The position numbers were made by a program, and so were the translations under genes. Below, piece after piece: positions 27,400 through 37,800 of a stretch of 64,000 nt of DNA. Source of the DNA: an uncultured Eubacteriales bacterium (lineage in GTDB: Bacteria; Bacillota; Clostridia; Christensenellales; Aristaeellaceae); contig CACXBB010000003.1 of assembly GCA_902765735.1 (NCBI GenBank), positions 1 through 64,000 of the forward strand, read 5' to 3'. Position 1 is the stretch's first letter; each line of letters begins with the position of its first letter. Below the pieces are notes generated by a model. That model was not told the origin of the DNA. It saw only the letters and a program-made list of their open reading frames with translations, and searched no databases.

Positions 27400-27573
27400 T
27401 TAATACTTGCGTTTGCGAGCGGCTTCCGCCTTCTTCTTACGCTTTACGCTGGGCTTCTCATAATGTTCCCTTTTCCTTGCTTCTGCGAGAATGCCATCAC
27501 GAGCAGTCTTGCGCTTAAAACGGCGCAGCGCGCTTTCCAATGATTCATTTTCCCGAATGCGTACCTCGGACAT
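27400..27573 (-). CDS. rpsU: 30S ribosomal protein S21
   Basis: A 57-residue basic protein beginning [20 protein letters not shown] with the S21 core [20 protein letters not shown] and ending RKY. S21 binds the 30S platform near the anti-Shine-Dalgarno region. It is preceded by GGGGAGGG, and a promoter lies about 65-95 bases upstream, so it forms its own short transcript with a terminator close behind. Confidence 0.96.
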   Translation of the reverse strand: MSEVRIRENESLESALRRFKRKTARDGILAEARKREHYEKPSVKRKKKAEAARKRKY

Positions 27574-27639
27574 GTGCTTTCCCTCCCCTCGCGATTAAAT
27601 GGCATCTGCCAATGTAGCATGGGGTTCGCCACATTGTTT

Positions 27640-27669
27640 ATTATACCTCATGGAATATGTACTCGTCAA
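27640..27669 (-). promoter_or_regulatory. promoter of rpsU
   Basis: On the minus strand TTGACG, 18 bases, TATAAT. The leader between here and the gene holds an imperfect inverted repeat (AATGTGGC...GCTACATT, 27610-27634), which could form a hairpin. Confidence 0.75.
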
Positions 27670-27728
27670 CCCTAAGCGGCGTTAAATTCATGGTTTTCCG
27701 TCACAATTCCGCCGTAATTGGGAGGCGG

Positions 27729-28064
27729 TCAGGCCATCCGCTCGGCGAGCTTCACGCCGCCCAGCAGGTGCACATGCAGGTGGTTGACCGACTGCGCGCC
27801 GTCCGGGCCGCAGTTCGAGATCACGCGGAAGCCGCTTTCGTCGACGCCCTCCTGCTTCGCGACGGCGCGAATGGCGTCGGTCAGCGCGGCGGCGGTCTCA
27901 GCGTCGCACTCCAGTATGTTCGCAAAGTGCTTCTTCGGCACGATCAGCACATGTACGGGCGCCTGGGGATTGATGTCCCGGAAGGCGTACACATTATCGT
28001 CCTCATAGACCTTGTTGCTGGGGATCTCCCCGGCGATGATCTTGCAGAAAATGCAGTTATCCAA
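27729..28064 (-). CDS. HIT family nucleotide hydrolase
   Basis: A 111-residue Hint-type HIT protein: MDNCIFCKIIAGEIPSNKVY, VYAFRDINPQAPVHVLIVPK and the catalytic triad motif VNHLHVHLLGG. Such enzymes hydrolyse adenosine phosphoramidates and related nucleotides; a role as a housekeeping protein is inferred. It is the last gene of the heat-shock and ribosome-modification cluster, 6 bases after mtaB. Confidence 0.92.
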   Translation of the reverse strand: MDNCIFCKIIAGEIPSNKVYEDDNVYAFRDINPQAPVHVLIVPKKHFANILECDAETAAALTDAIRAVAKQEGVDESGFRVISNCGPDGAQSVNHLHVHLLGGVKLAERMA

Positions 28065-28070
28065 ATCGAT

Positions 28071-29381
28071 TCACCCCTCTCCCTGTCTATCTTCAATGAC
28101 CTCGCCCAGCGCCAGCGTGCCCTCGGCGGACACGAGCCGCACCGCCCGGATATCCCCGGGCACGGCCCTGGCGCGGACGCGGATGTATTGTCCCGTGTAG
28201 CCCTCCGCCATGCCGCAGCCGGGGTCCCCCGCGGTCTGCTCAAACAGCACGGACTGCACGGTTCCAATCATCGATGAGACGTATTCGCGCTCCAGTTGGT
28301 TCCCCAGCGCGATCAGTTTTTTTGTGCGCGCATGCTTGAGGGCCTCGTCCACCTGATCCGGCAGGCCGTCGGCCACGGTGCCCTTGCGCCGTGAGTACGG
28401 GAAGGCGTGGATACGCGACAGCCGAGCCGTGCGGATGAAGTCAAGCGTCTCCTCAAACTCCGCCTCCGTCTCGCCAGGAAAGCCCGCGATGACGTCGGTG
28501 GTCACGGCGCAGTCGGGCATATGCCTTCGCAGGTTTTCGACGGCGCGCAGGTATTCCTCCGGGGTGTATCTGCGGCGCATGCGCTTCAAAACCGCGGCCG
28601 AGCCGGACTGCAGCGACAGGTGAAACTGCCGCATGATCCCCGGCATCTCCGAAAGCGCCCGGGCGAAGTCCTCCGTGGCGACCACCGGCTCCAGCGAGCC
28701 CAGCCGCACGCGCGCGACCCCGGGGGCGTCGTGCACGGCGCGTATGGCGTCGATGAGCTTTTCCCCCGTCTCCCGGCCGTAGCTGGCCAGGTGGATACCC
28801 GTCACCACGATCTCCCGGTAGCCGGCTTTCGCCAGCCGCTGTGCCTCGGCGCGCACGTCCTGAAGGGGCATCGAGCGCACCGGTCCACGCACCGACGGTA
28901 TGATGCAGTAGGCGCAGTAGCGGTCGCAGCCCTCCTGGATCTTCATGGTGGCGCGGGTCTTGCCCTCGTGACGGGACACGAACAGGTTCTCAAACGCCGC
29001 CCCCTTTAAGGGGCCCACGGCGTTGATGGGGGTGTTTTCCGAAAGCGCCCTTTCCAGCAGGGAGACCACCTCGGCGCGGCGCTGCACGCCCACCGCCAGC
29101 ATCACGTTGTCCATGCGGATGATGGATTCCGCCTCCCGCTGGGCCAGGCAGCCGCACACCACGATGGCGCTGTGCGGGTGCTCCCGGGCCACGCGGCGCA
29201 CGGTCTTCAACGACTTCTGGTCCCCCGTGCCGGTGACGGTACAGGTGTTGATCAGGTACACGTCGGCGTCCTCCTGGAAGGGCACGGCGACATAGCCCGC
29301 ACGTTCGAACGCCTCCAGCATGGCCTCGGTGTCGTACTGGTTCACCTTGCAGCCCAGCGTATAGGTCGCGATCGTCTTCAT
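28071..29381 (-). CDS. mtaB: tRNA t6A37 methylthiotransferase MtaB
   Basis: A 436-residue radical-SAM methylthiotransferase that converts t6A37 to ms2t6A37 in tRNA. The UPF0004 domain starts MKTIATYTLGCKVNQYDTEA with further Cys in LINTCTVTGTGDQ and IVVCGCLAQRE. The radical-SAM cluster motif is KIQEGCDRYCAYCIIPSVRG. A TRAM domain lies at the C-terminus (GYTGQYIRVRARAVPG). The start at 29381 is after a GGGGGG site; the frame is open farther upstream only as antisense of the next gene. It overlaps rsmE by 4 bases. Confidence 0.93.
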   Translation of the reverse strand: MKTIATYTLGCKVNQYDTEAMLEAFERAGYVAVPFQEDADVYLINTCTVTGTGDQKSLKTVRRVAREHPHSAIVVCGCLAQREAESIIRMDNVMLAVGVQRRAEVVSLLERALSENTPINAVGPLKGAAFENLFVSRHEGKTRATMKIQEGCDRYCAYCIIPSVRGPVRSMPLQDVRAEAQRLAKAGYREIVVTGIHLASYGRETGEKLIDAIRAVHDAPGVARVRLGSLEPVVATEDFARALSEMPGIMRQFHLSLQSGSAAVLKRMRRRYTPEEYLRAVENLRRHMPDCAVTTDVIAGFPGETEAEFEETLDFIRTARLSRIHAFPYSRRKGTVADGLPDQVDEALKHARTKKLIALGNQLEREYVSSMIGTVQSVLFEQTAGDPGCGMAEGYTGQYIRVRARAVPGDIRAVRLVSAEGTLALGEVIEDRQGEG

Positions 29382-30106
29382 AGGTCCCCCCAAAACTGCA
29401 TCGCCAGCGCGGCGGACACCACCGCAGCGGTCTCGGTCCTTAGGATGCGGGGCCCGAGGGTGACGGTCAGCGCGTCGATGTCCTGCATGGCGCGCACCTC
29501 GTCCTCGGACATGCCCCCCTCGGGGCCGATCACGATGCCGATGTCCACTGCCTCGGGATGGTCCGCGTAGGCGTCCTTCATGCGCCAGCCCCGGGCGTCC
29601 TCCCAGGGGACCAGCACCAGGTCGTGGCGCCGCATGGCCTCGAGGGCCTGCTTCCACGTCACGGGCTCGCCGATCTCGGCGGCGCGCGCCCGCTGGCACT
29701 GCTTGGCGGCCTCGAGGGCGACGCGCTCGAGACGCTCCCGGCGCTTTTTGCTGTCCCTTTCGTCCAGCTTCACCACGCAGCGCTCCATCCTCACGGGTAT
29801 GAGCGCCGCCGCCCCCAGCTCGGTGAGCTTCTGGGCAATGAAGTCCAGCTTCTCCGCCTTGGGGATGCCCTGGTAGACCGTCACCCGAACGGGGGGCTCG
29901 TTGTCTTGAAGCGCCTCATGAAGCCGCACGGCCACGCCGTCGGCGTCCACGCGCTCGATCTCGGCATCCCAGCGTCCCCCCGCGCCGTCCATGGCGCAGA
30001 CGATATCGCCGGGCTTCAGCCGCAGCACACGCGCGGCGTGCTTCGCCTCGTCCTTTTTGAGCGCCGCCACGCCGTCCACGGGCGGCTCGATGTAAAAGCA
30101 GTGCAT
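29378..30106 (-). CDS. rsmE: 16S rRNA m3U1498 methyltransferase RsmE
   Basis: A 242-residue SPOUT-class enzyme: N-terminal PUA-like region (MHCFYIEPPVDGVAALKK, KHAARVLRLKPGDIVCAMDG), VTVYQGIPKAEKLDFIAQKL and QCQRARAAEIGEPV, then the trefoil-knot SAM site IGIVIGPEGGMSEDEV and LGPRILRTETAAVVSAAL. Methylates U1498 of 16S rRNA. The stop of prmA lies 1 base upstream of its ATG, and its own stop overlaps mtaB. Confidence 0.94.
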   Translation of the reverse strand: MHCFYIEPPVDGVAALKKDEAKHAARVLRLKPGDIVCAMDGAGGRWDAEIERVDADGVAVRLHEALQDNEPPVRVTVYQGIPKAEKLDFIAQKLTELGAAALIPVRMERCVVKLDERDSKKRRERLERVALEAAKQCQRARAAEIGEPVTWKQALEAMRRHDLVLVPWEDARGWRMKDAYADHPEAVDIGIVIGPEGGMSEDEVRAMQDIDALTVTLGPRILRTETAAVVSAALAMQFWGDL

Positions 30107-30107
30107 G

Positions 30108-31049
30108 CTATTTCCTCGACGCGACGGCGGCCCACTCGCCCTGCACCCGCGTGTCCAGCACCTGATAGCCCGCGGCGCCCAACGCCGCGAGCACATCCTC
30201 CAGCCGGTTCACGGCGATGCCGGAGCATATGAACACGCCCCCGTCCGCGACGTGGGGCTTGACCGGCGCGGCCAGGCCGATGATGACGTCGGCGATGATG
30301 TTGGCGATCACCACGTCGGCCTGCTCGTCCACGACCTCCAGCAGGTCGCCGCAGCGCATCTCGATGGTACCCTCAAAGCCGTTGTTCTTCACGTTCTCCC
30401 TGGCCACCCGCACGGCCACGGCGTCCAGATCGGTGGCCAGCACGCGGCTTGCGCCCATGTGGGCCGCGGCGATGGCCAGTATGCCCGTGCCGGTGCCGAT
30501 GTCGATGGCGGTGTCGCCGGGCTTGACGTACTTCTCCACCAGCTCGACGCACATGCCCGTGGTCTCGTGGGTGCCGGTGCCGAAGGCCATGCCCGGGTCG
30601 ATCTCGATCACGTGGTCGCCGGGCGCGGTCTCGACCGCCTCCCAGCTGGGCTTGACGACCATGTGCGTCCCCAGCCGGAAGGGCCTGAAGGCCTTCTTCC
30701 AGCTCTCGGTCCAGTCCTCCTCGGCCACAGAGTGGGTGCGGGTCTCCAGCTTGCCCAGGTCCATGCCCAGGTCAAGCCCTCTGATCCGGCTGAGCTCCGA
30801 TTCGATCGTCATCAGCCGGTCGCGCAGCTTTTCGTCCACCTCGTAATAGCCGGTCACCTTCACGTCGTCGCCGATGCGTTTGGCGATGGCCTCGTCGATG
30901 ATGTCCCACTGGCCCTCGGGCCGCTGGTTCGCGGCCACGTCGTTCTTGTCCTCGATCATCGTGCCGGCGCTGCCCGCGTCCATCAGGATCTGTGAGATCA
31001 GATCGCTGCCCTCGGTGGTGGTCAGCACGGTGTACTCCATCCAGTCCAT
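30108..31049 (-). CDS. prmA: ribosomal protein L11 methyltransferase PrmA
   Basis: A 313-residue PrmA. The N-terminal substrate-recognition domain starts MDWMEYTVLTTTEGSDLISQ. The methyltransferase core has DPGMAFGTGTHETTGMCVEL, GDTAIDIGTGTGILAIAAA and VIANIIADVIIGLAAPV (NANI-like motif). It trimethylates ribosomal protein L11. It lies between dnaJ and rsmE, the usual order in Firmicutes. Confidence 0.94.
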   Translation of the reverse strand: MDWMEYTVLTTTEGSDLISQILMDAGSAGTMIEDKNDVAANQRPEGQWDIIDEAIAKRIGDDVKVTGYYEVDEKLRDRLMTIESELSRIRGLDLGMDLGKLETRTHSVAEEDWTESWKKAFRPFRLGTHMVVKPSWEAVETAPGDHVIEIDPGMAFGTGTHETTGMCVELVEKYVKPGDTAIDIGTGTGILAIAAAHMGASRVLATDLDAVAVRVARENVKNNGFEGTIEMRCGDLLEVVDEQADVVIANIIADVIIGLAAPVKPHVADGGVFICSGIAVNRLEDVLAALGAAGYQVLDTRVQGEWAAVASRK

Positions 31050-31065
31050 TTAATCTGCTCCTGTT

Positions 31066-32205
31066 TTACGAAAATGCGTCCCTCAGCTTGTCCAGGAAGG
31101 ATTTCTTCTTTTCATACTGCCGTTCGGAGGTGGTGGCGTCGAACTGCCGGAGCAGGTCCTTTTGCTTCTCAGACAGCTTCTTGGGGATCTCCACCACGGC
31201 GGTGACGTACAGATCGCCCTTGCCGCCGCCCCGCAAATGCTGCACGCCCTGGCCCTTTAAGGTGAACATCTGGCCGGGCTGGGTGCCCTCGGGGAAGCGG
31301 TACTTCACGGGCTTGTCCAGCGTGGGCACATCCAGCTCCGCGCCGAGGGCTGCCTGGGTGAAGGTGAGGGGCATCTCGATGAACAGATTGTCGTCGCGCC
31401 GCTTGAACAGCTTGTGGGGCCGCACGGTGATCACGATGAGCAGATCGCCCGGCTGGCCGCCGCGCTCGCCCAGGCCGCCCTGGCCGCGGATGGTGAGCAC
31501 CTGGCCGTTGTCAATGCCCGCCGGCACCTTGATGGTGCGCCGCTTGCTGACGCGCACCTTGCCGCGCCCGTGGCACTTGGTGCAGGGCTCGGTGATGATC
31601 TTGCCCGCGCCGCGGCAGCGGGAGCAGGTGCGCACGTTCTGGATGCGGCCGAAGGGGGTGTTCGACACCACGCGCTCCTGGCCGGTGCCGTGGCAGTTGG
31701 GGCAGGTGTCCACCTTGGAGCCGGGCTTCGCGCCGGAGCCGTTGCAGGTGGGGCACTCCTCATCGCGCACCAGGTTGATCTCCTTCTCGCAGCCCTTCGC
31801 GGCCTCCTCGAAGGAGATGGTCAGGTCGTAGCGCAGATCCTCCCCCGGGATGGGCCCGTTGGAGCGTCCGCCGCCCGCGCCGCCGCCGAAGAAGGTGGAG
31901 AATATATCCTCAAAGCCGCCGAACCCCGCGCCCTCAAAGCCGCTGAACCCGCCGAAACCGCCGCCGCCGAAGCCCGCCTGCGGGCCGTCGGGGCCGAACT
32001 GGTCGTAGCTGGCCCGCTTCTGAGGGTCAGACAGGGTCTGGTAGGCCTCGTTGACCTCTTTGAATTTTTCCTCGGCTTCCTTGTTTCCCGGGTTGACGTC
32101 CGGGTGGTACTTCTTCGCCAGCTGACGGTACGCCTTTTTGATGGCGGCCTCGTCAGCGTCCTTGGATACGCCGAGAACCTCGTAGTAGTCACGTTTGTTT
32201 GCCAT
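31066..32205 (-). CDS. dnaJ: chaperone protein DnaJ
   Basis: A 379-residue type I DnaJ co-chaperone for DnaK: J domain ([20 protein letters not shown] with HPD in [10 protein letters not shown]), Gly/Phe-rich linker ([20 protein letters not shown]), four CxxCxGxG zinc repeats ([36 protein letters not shown]) and the C-terminal substrate-binding domain. The ATG at 32205 has AAAGGGG about 8 bases upstream; a GTG 4 codons earlier is less likely. Confidence 0.95.
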   Translation of the reverse strand: MANKRDYYEVLGVSKDADEAAIKKAYRQLAKKYHPDVNPGNKEAEEKFKEVNEAYQTLSDPQKRASYDQFGPDGPQAGFGGGGFGGFSGFEGAGFGGFEDIFSTFFGGGAGGGRSNGPIPGEDLRYDLTISFEEAAKGCEKEINLVRDEECPTCNGSGAKPGSKVDTCPNCHGTGQERVVSNTPFGRIQNVRTCSRCRGAGKIITEPCTKCHGRGKVRVSKRRTIKVPAGIDNGQVLTIRGQGGLGERGGQPGDLLIVITVRPHKLFKRRDDNLFIEMPLTFTQAALGAELDVPTLDKPVKYRFPEGTQPGQMFTLKGQGVQHLRGGGKGDLYVTAVVEIPKKLSEKQKDLLRQFDATTSERQYEKKKSFLDKLRDAFS

Positions 32206-32243
32206 AAATGCAGTCACCCCTTTATTGTGTGGGGATAGTTATC

Positions 32244-32366
32244 AAATGGGAAATGGGAAATGGGAAATCAGATGGCCGCTGCCGCCTGCACTGATTTGAC
32301 ATGGGAAGCAAGCGCGGCGTCTGCTGATCATTTCCCATTTCCCATTTCCAATTTCCAATTCTCATT
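32244..32366. repeat. intergenic repeat island (GGGAAAT arms)
   Basis: The left arm 32244-32268 is a triplicated AAATGGG word. The right arm about 32330-32366 is the complementary ATTTCCC/ATTTCCA series. About 60 bases of unique sequence separate them. It lies between dnaK and dnaJ, so the transcript of this operon would contain a long stem here. Confidence 0.75.
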
Positions 32367-32395
32367 CAAAAGAGGGGCAAAGCCCCTCGTTTGAA
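32364..32395 (-). terminator. hairpin after dnaK
   Basis: ATTCAAACGAGGGGC and GCCCCTCTTTTGAAT form a long near-perfect stem with a 3-base loop directly after the dnaK stop. It may attenuate transcription into dnaJ, or act with the neighbouring repeat arm. Confidence 0.6.
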
Positions 32396-34119
<1,724 letters not shown>

Positions 34120-34164
34120 CTATTATTACGAAGATGTTCGTTGTTGACTTATGTTAACTCAAAT

Positions 34165-34289
34165 AATGAGGAATTAGGAATGAGGAATCAGGAATTGTGG
34201 TGCAAATCCCTTGCGGGATTTGTTGGAATGGAATCGGAACGCGGCGAAAGGCTTTTTCATTCCTCATTCCTAATTCCTCATTCCTCATT
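34165..34289. repeat. intergenic repeat island (GGAATTAGGAATG arms)
   Basis: The left arm 34165-34196 is AATGAGGAATTAGGAATGAG-like. The right arm 34259-34289 is its complement (ATTCCTCATTCCTAATTCCT). About 60 bases lie between, including AAATCCCTTGCGGGATTT (34204-34221), a small hairpin. It separates grpE from dnaK. Confidence 0.75.
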
Positions 34290-34298
34290 GTGAGGATA

Positions 34299-34934
34299 CT
34301 ATTCCTCGACTGCGACCTTGACCATCGCGTAGCGGATGATCCTGTCCTTGACCTTATAGCCCTTCTGGAAGACTTCCAACACCTTGCCGGGCTCCTCCCC
34401 CACCTCGCGCATGACCGCGTTGTGCTTCTCGGGGTCGAACTCCTCGCCCAGGGCGGGGACCTCCTCGAACCCGAAACGCTTGAGGGATTCCATCAGGCTG
34501 TTGAGGGTCATCTTCACGCCCTCCGAGAGGGCCTCGCCGCCCTCGTGCTTTTCGGCGGCGTCGATGGCGCGCTCCAGATTGTCGATGGCGGGCAGCATGG
34601 CCGCGATGGCCTCGCGCACGCCGTCCTCATAGCCGTCCGAACGGGCGGTCTGGTTGCGCCGCCTGAAGTTCTGGAAGTCCGCCTGGCTCCTGAGAAGCTG
34701 GTCCTTGAGCTCGTCGCGCTGTTTGACGGCCAGCTCCAGGGCCGCCTGCCACTCGGCGATGCCGGCTTCGGTCGCCTCGGCGGCGGCTTCCTCCTGTCCC
34801 GCCTCGGAGACCACCTGGGCGTCCATGGCACCGTCGTCGATGTCGGCGGCCTCCACGGTCCCGGGCCTTTCCGGGGTCACGGGCGTTTCCTTCCTGTCTT
34901 TCCTATCCTTTTTCATGACATGTCCCGCTCTCAT
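34299..34934 (-). CDS. grpE: nucleotide exchange factor GrpE
   Basis: A 211-residue GrpE, which releases ADP from DnaK. A disordered acidic N-terminus is followed by a long coiled coil (AALELAVKQRDELKDQLLRS, QADFQNFRRRNQ) and the C-terminal beta domain (FDPEKHNAVMREVGEE, VLEVFQKGYKVKDRIIRYAM). The ATG at 34934 overlaps the hrcA stop (ATGA), so coupling favours this start over MKKDRK at 34916. Confidence 0.94.
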   Translation of the reverse strand: MRAGHVMKKDRKDRKETPVTPERPGTVEAADIDDGAMDAQVVSEAGQEEAAAEATEAGIAEWQAALELAVKQRDELKDQLLRSQADFQNFRRRNQTARSDGYEDGVREAIAAMLPAIDNLERAIDAAEKHEGGEALSEGVKMTLNSLMESLKRFGFEEVPALGEEFDPEKHNAVMREVGEEPGKVLEVFQKGYKVKDRIIRYAMVKVAVEE

Positions 34935-35956
34935 TTATATTCTGACAATACGTCGCTCAGCGCCCGGCCCATGAAGTCCAATACCGAGATCACCCGGTTG
35001 TAGTTCATGCGCGTAGGGCCGATGATGCCCAGGATTCCGTTGGAGTGATCGCCCACCCGGTAGCTTGCGGTGACGATGGAACAGTCGTTCAGCGCCGGCA
35101 CCTGGTTTTCCGGGCCGATGCGTATGGTGACCTCCATGCTGCCGTCCCGGGACAGCACCCTGCGGATGGTGTCCTTGGATTCCAGCACCGCCAGGAAGTT
35201 GCGCGCCTTGTTGACGTCGGAGTATTCCGGGTAGCCCAGCAGGTTCGCCGAACCGCCGATGATCACGTCAGCCTGGTCCTCGGACTCCAGCTTCTTCTCG
35301 ATCACCTGCAGCGCCTCGCCCAGCAGCCTGCGGTTCTCCGCGTTGTTGCGCAACAGCTCCGCGAACTCCTGCCGCACGGCCTCCAGCGGCTTTTCGGCCA
35401 GCTTCTCGGTCAGCATGCGGGAGATCGAGTACAGCTCATCGGCACTCAGCCCGCCCGGGATCCGGATCACCGCGTCCTTCACGATGCCCGCGTTGGTCAC
35501 GATGATCATGAGCGCCGTCTTCTCCGCCACCGGCACCAGCTGCACGTGCTTGATGCGCAGCGTGCCCAGCTTTGGCGCGACGATCACCGAGGTGTACTTG
35601 GTGGCGTCGGACAACACGTCCGCCGCGGAGCGTATCACGCCGTCCACCCGCCTGGACTTGTCCACCAGGTGCTCGTGCATCCGCTCCCGCTCGTCCGAGG
35701 TCAGCTTGACCGTCTTGAGCAGGTGATCCACATATAGTCGGTAGGCCTTGTTCGACGGCACGCGGCCCGCGGAGGTGTGCGGCTGGGCCAGATATCCCAG
35801 CTCCTCCAGATCGGACATCTCGTTGCGAATCGTCGCCGGCGAGAAACCCACGCCGGACTTGCGCGAAATCGTTCGGGAGCCCACGGGCATCGCCGTCACG
35901 ATGTAGTCATCGATGATGGCCTGCAGTATCAGATACTTGCGCTCGTCCAACTGCAT
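34931..35956 (-). CDS. hrcA: heat-inducible transcription repressor HrcA
   Basis: A 341-residue repressor: winged helix (LDERKYLILQAIIDDYIVTA, VGSRTISRKSGVGFSPATIR, NEMSDLEELGYLAQPHTSAG) and GAF-like C-terminal domains ending LDFMGRALSDVLSEYK. It binds the CIRCE operator just upstream and represses its own operon until heat stress. The start MQLDER at 35956 is preferred. An in-frame ATG at 36007 lies inside CIRCE and would be an unlikely initiation site. Confidence 0.94.
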   Translation of the reverse strand: MQLDERKYLILQAIIDDYIVTAMPVGSRTISRKSGVGFSPATIRNEMSDLEELGYLAQPHTSAGRVPSNKAYRLYVDHLLKTVKLTSDERERMHEHLVDKSRRVDGVIRSAADVLSDATKYTSVIVAPKLGTLRIKHVQLVPVAEKTALMIIVTNAGIVKDAVIRIPGGLSADELYSISRMLTEKLAEKPLEAVRQEFAELLRNNAENRRLLGEALQVIEKKLESEDQADVIIGGSANLLGYPEYSDVNKARNFLAVLESKDTIRRVLSRDGSMEVTIRIGPENQVPALNDCSIVTASYRVGDHSNGILGIIGPTRMNYNRVISVLDFMGRALSDVLSEYK

Positions 35957-35990
35957 TTCGATCAGCGCCCCCTTCGATCTTCTTCGTCTG

Positions 35991-36017
35991 TTAGCACTCA
36001 ACACCATTGAGTGCTAA
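35991..36017. promoter_or_regulatory. CIRCE operator (HrcA binding site)
   Basis: Exact consensus TTAGCACTC, 9-base spacer, GAGTGCTAA, located between the promoter and hrcA. Confidence 0.97.
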
Positions 36018-36028
36018 CGACTGAGGAT

Positions 36029-36057
36029 AATATACTCCCAACCCCCGGTTTTGTCAA
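36029..36057 (-). promoter_or_regulatory. promoter of the hrcA operon
   Basis: On the minus strand TTGACA, 17 bases, TATATT, ending 11 bases before CIRCE. HrcA bound to CIRCE would block early transcription. Confidence 0.85.
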
Positions 36058-36095
36058 TGGGTTTTGGATTTGATTTATTGTAAAGTTTTGGGGAA

Positions 36096-36406
36096 CGGTT
36101 ACCATTCATCCATGCTATATGGACACAGGGGGCGACCTCTTTCGTCTGGCCTGCGGCCAGCCACCTTCCCCTGAAGGGGAAGGCATAAGGCAACGCTTCC
36201 AAAAGCCTTCCCCTTCAGGGGGCGCGAACGCCCGGAAAACAGCACAGTGCACTTGCCTTCCCCTCTGGGGAAGGTGGCAGCCCGAAGGGCTGACGGATGA
36301 GGTAATCAGTGAGCGCGGGCCAGCAGGCCCCCGGAACGGTGGCACGCGAAGCGTGACGGAAGAGGTCGTCCCCCGGTTTCTTCTCAACATGGGTGAATGG
36401 TAACGG
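36096..36406. repeat. MITE-like nested palindromic element
   Basis: Imperfect 19-base terminal inverted repeats: left CGGTTACCATTCATCCATG, right ending CATGGGTGAATGGTAACGG (17 of 19 match). Inside are GACCTCTTTCGTC and GACGGAAGAGGTCGTC, several CCTTCCCC...GGGGAAGG palindromes, and GGCACGCGAAGCGTG. No ORF is supported. It occupies most of the gap 36018-36441 between the hrcA and rpmE promoters. Confidence 0.75.
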
Positions 36407-36441
36407 GGAACGCCGGTCTATGTAAAAGTTTTCCGAACCCA

Positions 36442-36470
36442 TTGATGTACGATCGACAATATGCTATAAT
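36442..36470 (+). promoter_or_regulatory. promoter of rpmE
   Basis: TTGATG, 17 bases, TATAAT with an extended -10 TGC, giving a leader of about 65 bases before rpmE. Confidence 0.8.
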
Positions 36471-36542
36471 AACGCTTGTCTGATTCGTTGGATGCCGGTT
36501 CCGCCGGAGAGCCGACAGTCCAATTCGAGCGAGGTGAAACTC

Positions 36543-36740
36543 ATGAAGGAAAACATCCATCCGAAGTACGGCAAGGCGGTCGTGCGCTGCGTGTGCGGCG
36601 AGACCTTTGAAACCGGTTCCGTGAAGAAGGAAATGCGCGTGGATATCTGCTCCAAGTGCCATCCCTTCTACACTGGCAAGCAGAAGCTGGTCGACACCGG
36701 CGGACGTGTGGATCGCTTCAAGAAGCGCTACGGCATGTAG
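36543..36740 (+). CDS. rpmE: 50S ribosomal protein L31 (zinc-binding form)
   Basis: A 65-residue L31: [50 protein letters not shown], ending [11 protein letters not shown]. The CxC and CxxC cysteines mark the zinc-containing type, which acts as a zinc reserve. GAGGTGA lies 7 bases upstream. It heads a plus-strand operon leading to prmC and prfA, a common clostridial order. Confidence 0.95.
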   Translation: MKENIHPKYGKAVVRCVCGETFETGSVKKEMRVDICSKCHPFYTGKQKLVDTGGRVDRFKKRYGM

Positions 36741-36861
36741 TCATCACAAAGCATCGGCGAGGTCATCCTTTGCCGGTGCTTTTGACGTTACATCCCAATG
36801 GCGCTGACCCCGACCCGGCGCTTTGAGCGCCGTTTTTTCGTATTTATATGGAGATGGTGAT

Positions 36862-37785
36862 ATGGCCAGAAAGAGCAGAACCCAATTAAGCGCCGCGCCG
36901 GTGGCGGAGGGTGTGCGCTTCACCATCGGCACGGCCACGGCCTTCGCGGTGCGCCGCGAGAGCAAGGACATCGCCCTTCGCATCCGCCGGGAGCGCCGTC
37001 CCCTGGTCGCCATGATGGGCCGCACCCCCTTCGTGCGGGGCATGCTCAGGCTGACCCGGTCGGTGTTCGGCCTGGTGGACGGCATCTCGGAGTCCGGCGA
37101 GCTCGAGCCCCAGCGCATCGCCCGGGGCAACCGGCTGGAGCGCGGCATCGCGGAGCTGTTCCGGTTCCACCCGGAGAGCCTGGTGGGGTTTTTGAGCGGC
37201 GTGGCGAGCATACTGATCCTCGTGGCGGGCATCTGCGCCCTGCCGCTGGCGGTCAGGACCTGGATACTGCCCAACTTTGAGCTCACCGCGGGCTGGATCA
37301 ACGCCATCATGTGCTTTTGCCGCATCGTCGGCGCGGTACTGGGCGTGTTTCTGTGCACCCGGCTTCGGGTGATCAACCGGCTGTGCATGTACCGGGGCGC
37401 CATCAACAAGGTGCTCAACGCCTACGAGGCCCGCCGCCGCACCCCGGACATCGAGGAGACCCGCGCCGCCTCCAGGCTCTACCGCCGCAGCGACGCCGCC
37501 TTCCTGACGGTGGTGCTGACGGCCTCCCTCATCGCCTTTACGATGATCCGCACCTTCACGCTGCCCATACAGATCCTGGTGCGGATACTGATCGTGTTCG
37601 TCGCCGCCGGGGTCGTGAACGAGCCCATCTACCTGGTGGAGCGCCTGGGCCCTGCCAATCCCCTGCGCTTTCTGCGCGCGCCGCTGATGTGGCTGGAGCG
37701 CATGTTCGTCATGGAGCCCCACAGCCAGATGGTGGAGGTCGCCCTGTGCGCCTTCAACGCGGCGAAGGAAAACAATATGGAATAG
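36862..37785 (+). CDS. DUF1385 membrane protein
   Basis: A 307-residue polytopic membrane protein of the DUF1385 family. The N-terminal region (MARKSRTQLSAAPVAEGVRF, then GRTPFVRGMLRLTRSVFGLV) is followed by membrane helices at about 115-135, 150-180, 225-250 and 255-270 and a cytoplasmic C-terminus. ATG at 36862 follows GGAGATGGTG. The family is typically found between rpmE and prmC in Clostridia; its function is unknown. Confidence 0.85.
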   Translation: MARKSRTQLSAAPVAEGVRFTIGTATAFAVRRESKDIALRIRRERRPLVAMMGRTPFVRGMLRLTRSVFGLVDGISESGELEPQRIARGNRLERGIAELFRFHPESLVGFLSGVASILILVAGICALPLAVRTWILPNFELTAGWINAIMCFCRIVGAVLGVFLCTRLRVINRLCMYRGAINKVLNAYEARRRTPDIEETRAASRLYRRSDAAFLTVVLTASLIAFTMIRTFTLPIQILVRILIVFVAAGVVNEPIYLVERLGPANPLRFLRAPLMWLERMFVMEPHSQMVEVALCAFNAAKENNME

Positions 37786-37800
37786 AAAGCATGATTTGAA

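Noticed and set aside
36477..36542. Possible ribosomal-protein leader structure before rpmE
   Set aside because: Only a weak GGTTCCGCCGGAGAGCC hairpin is visible and nothing matches a known L31 leader, so it was not listed.
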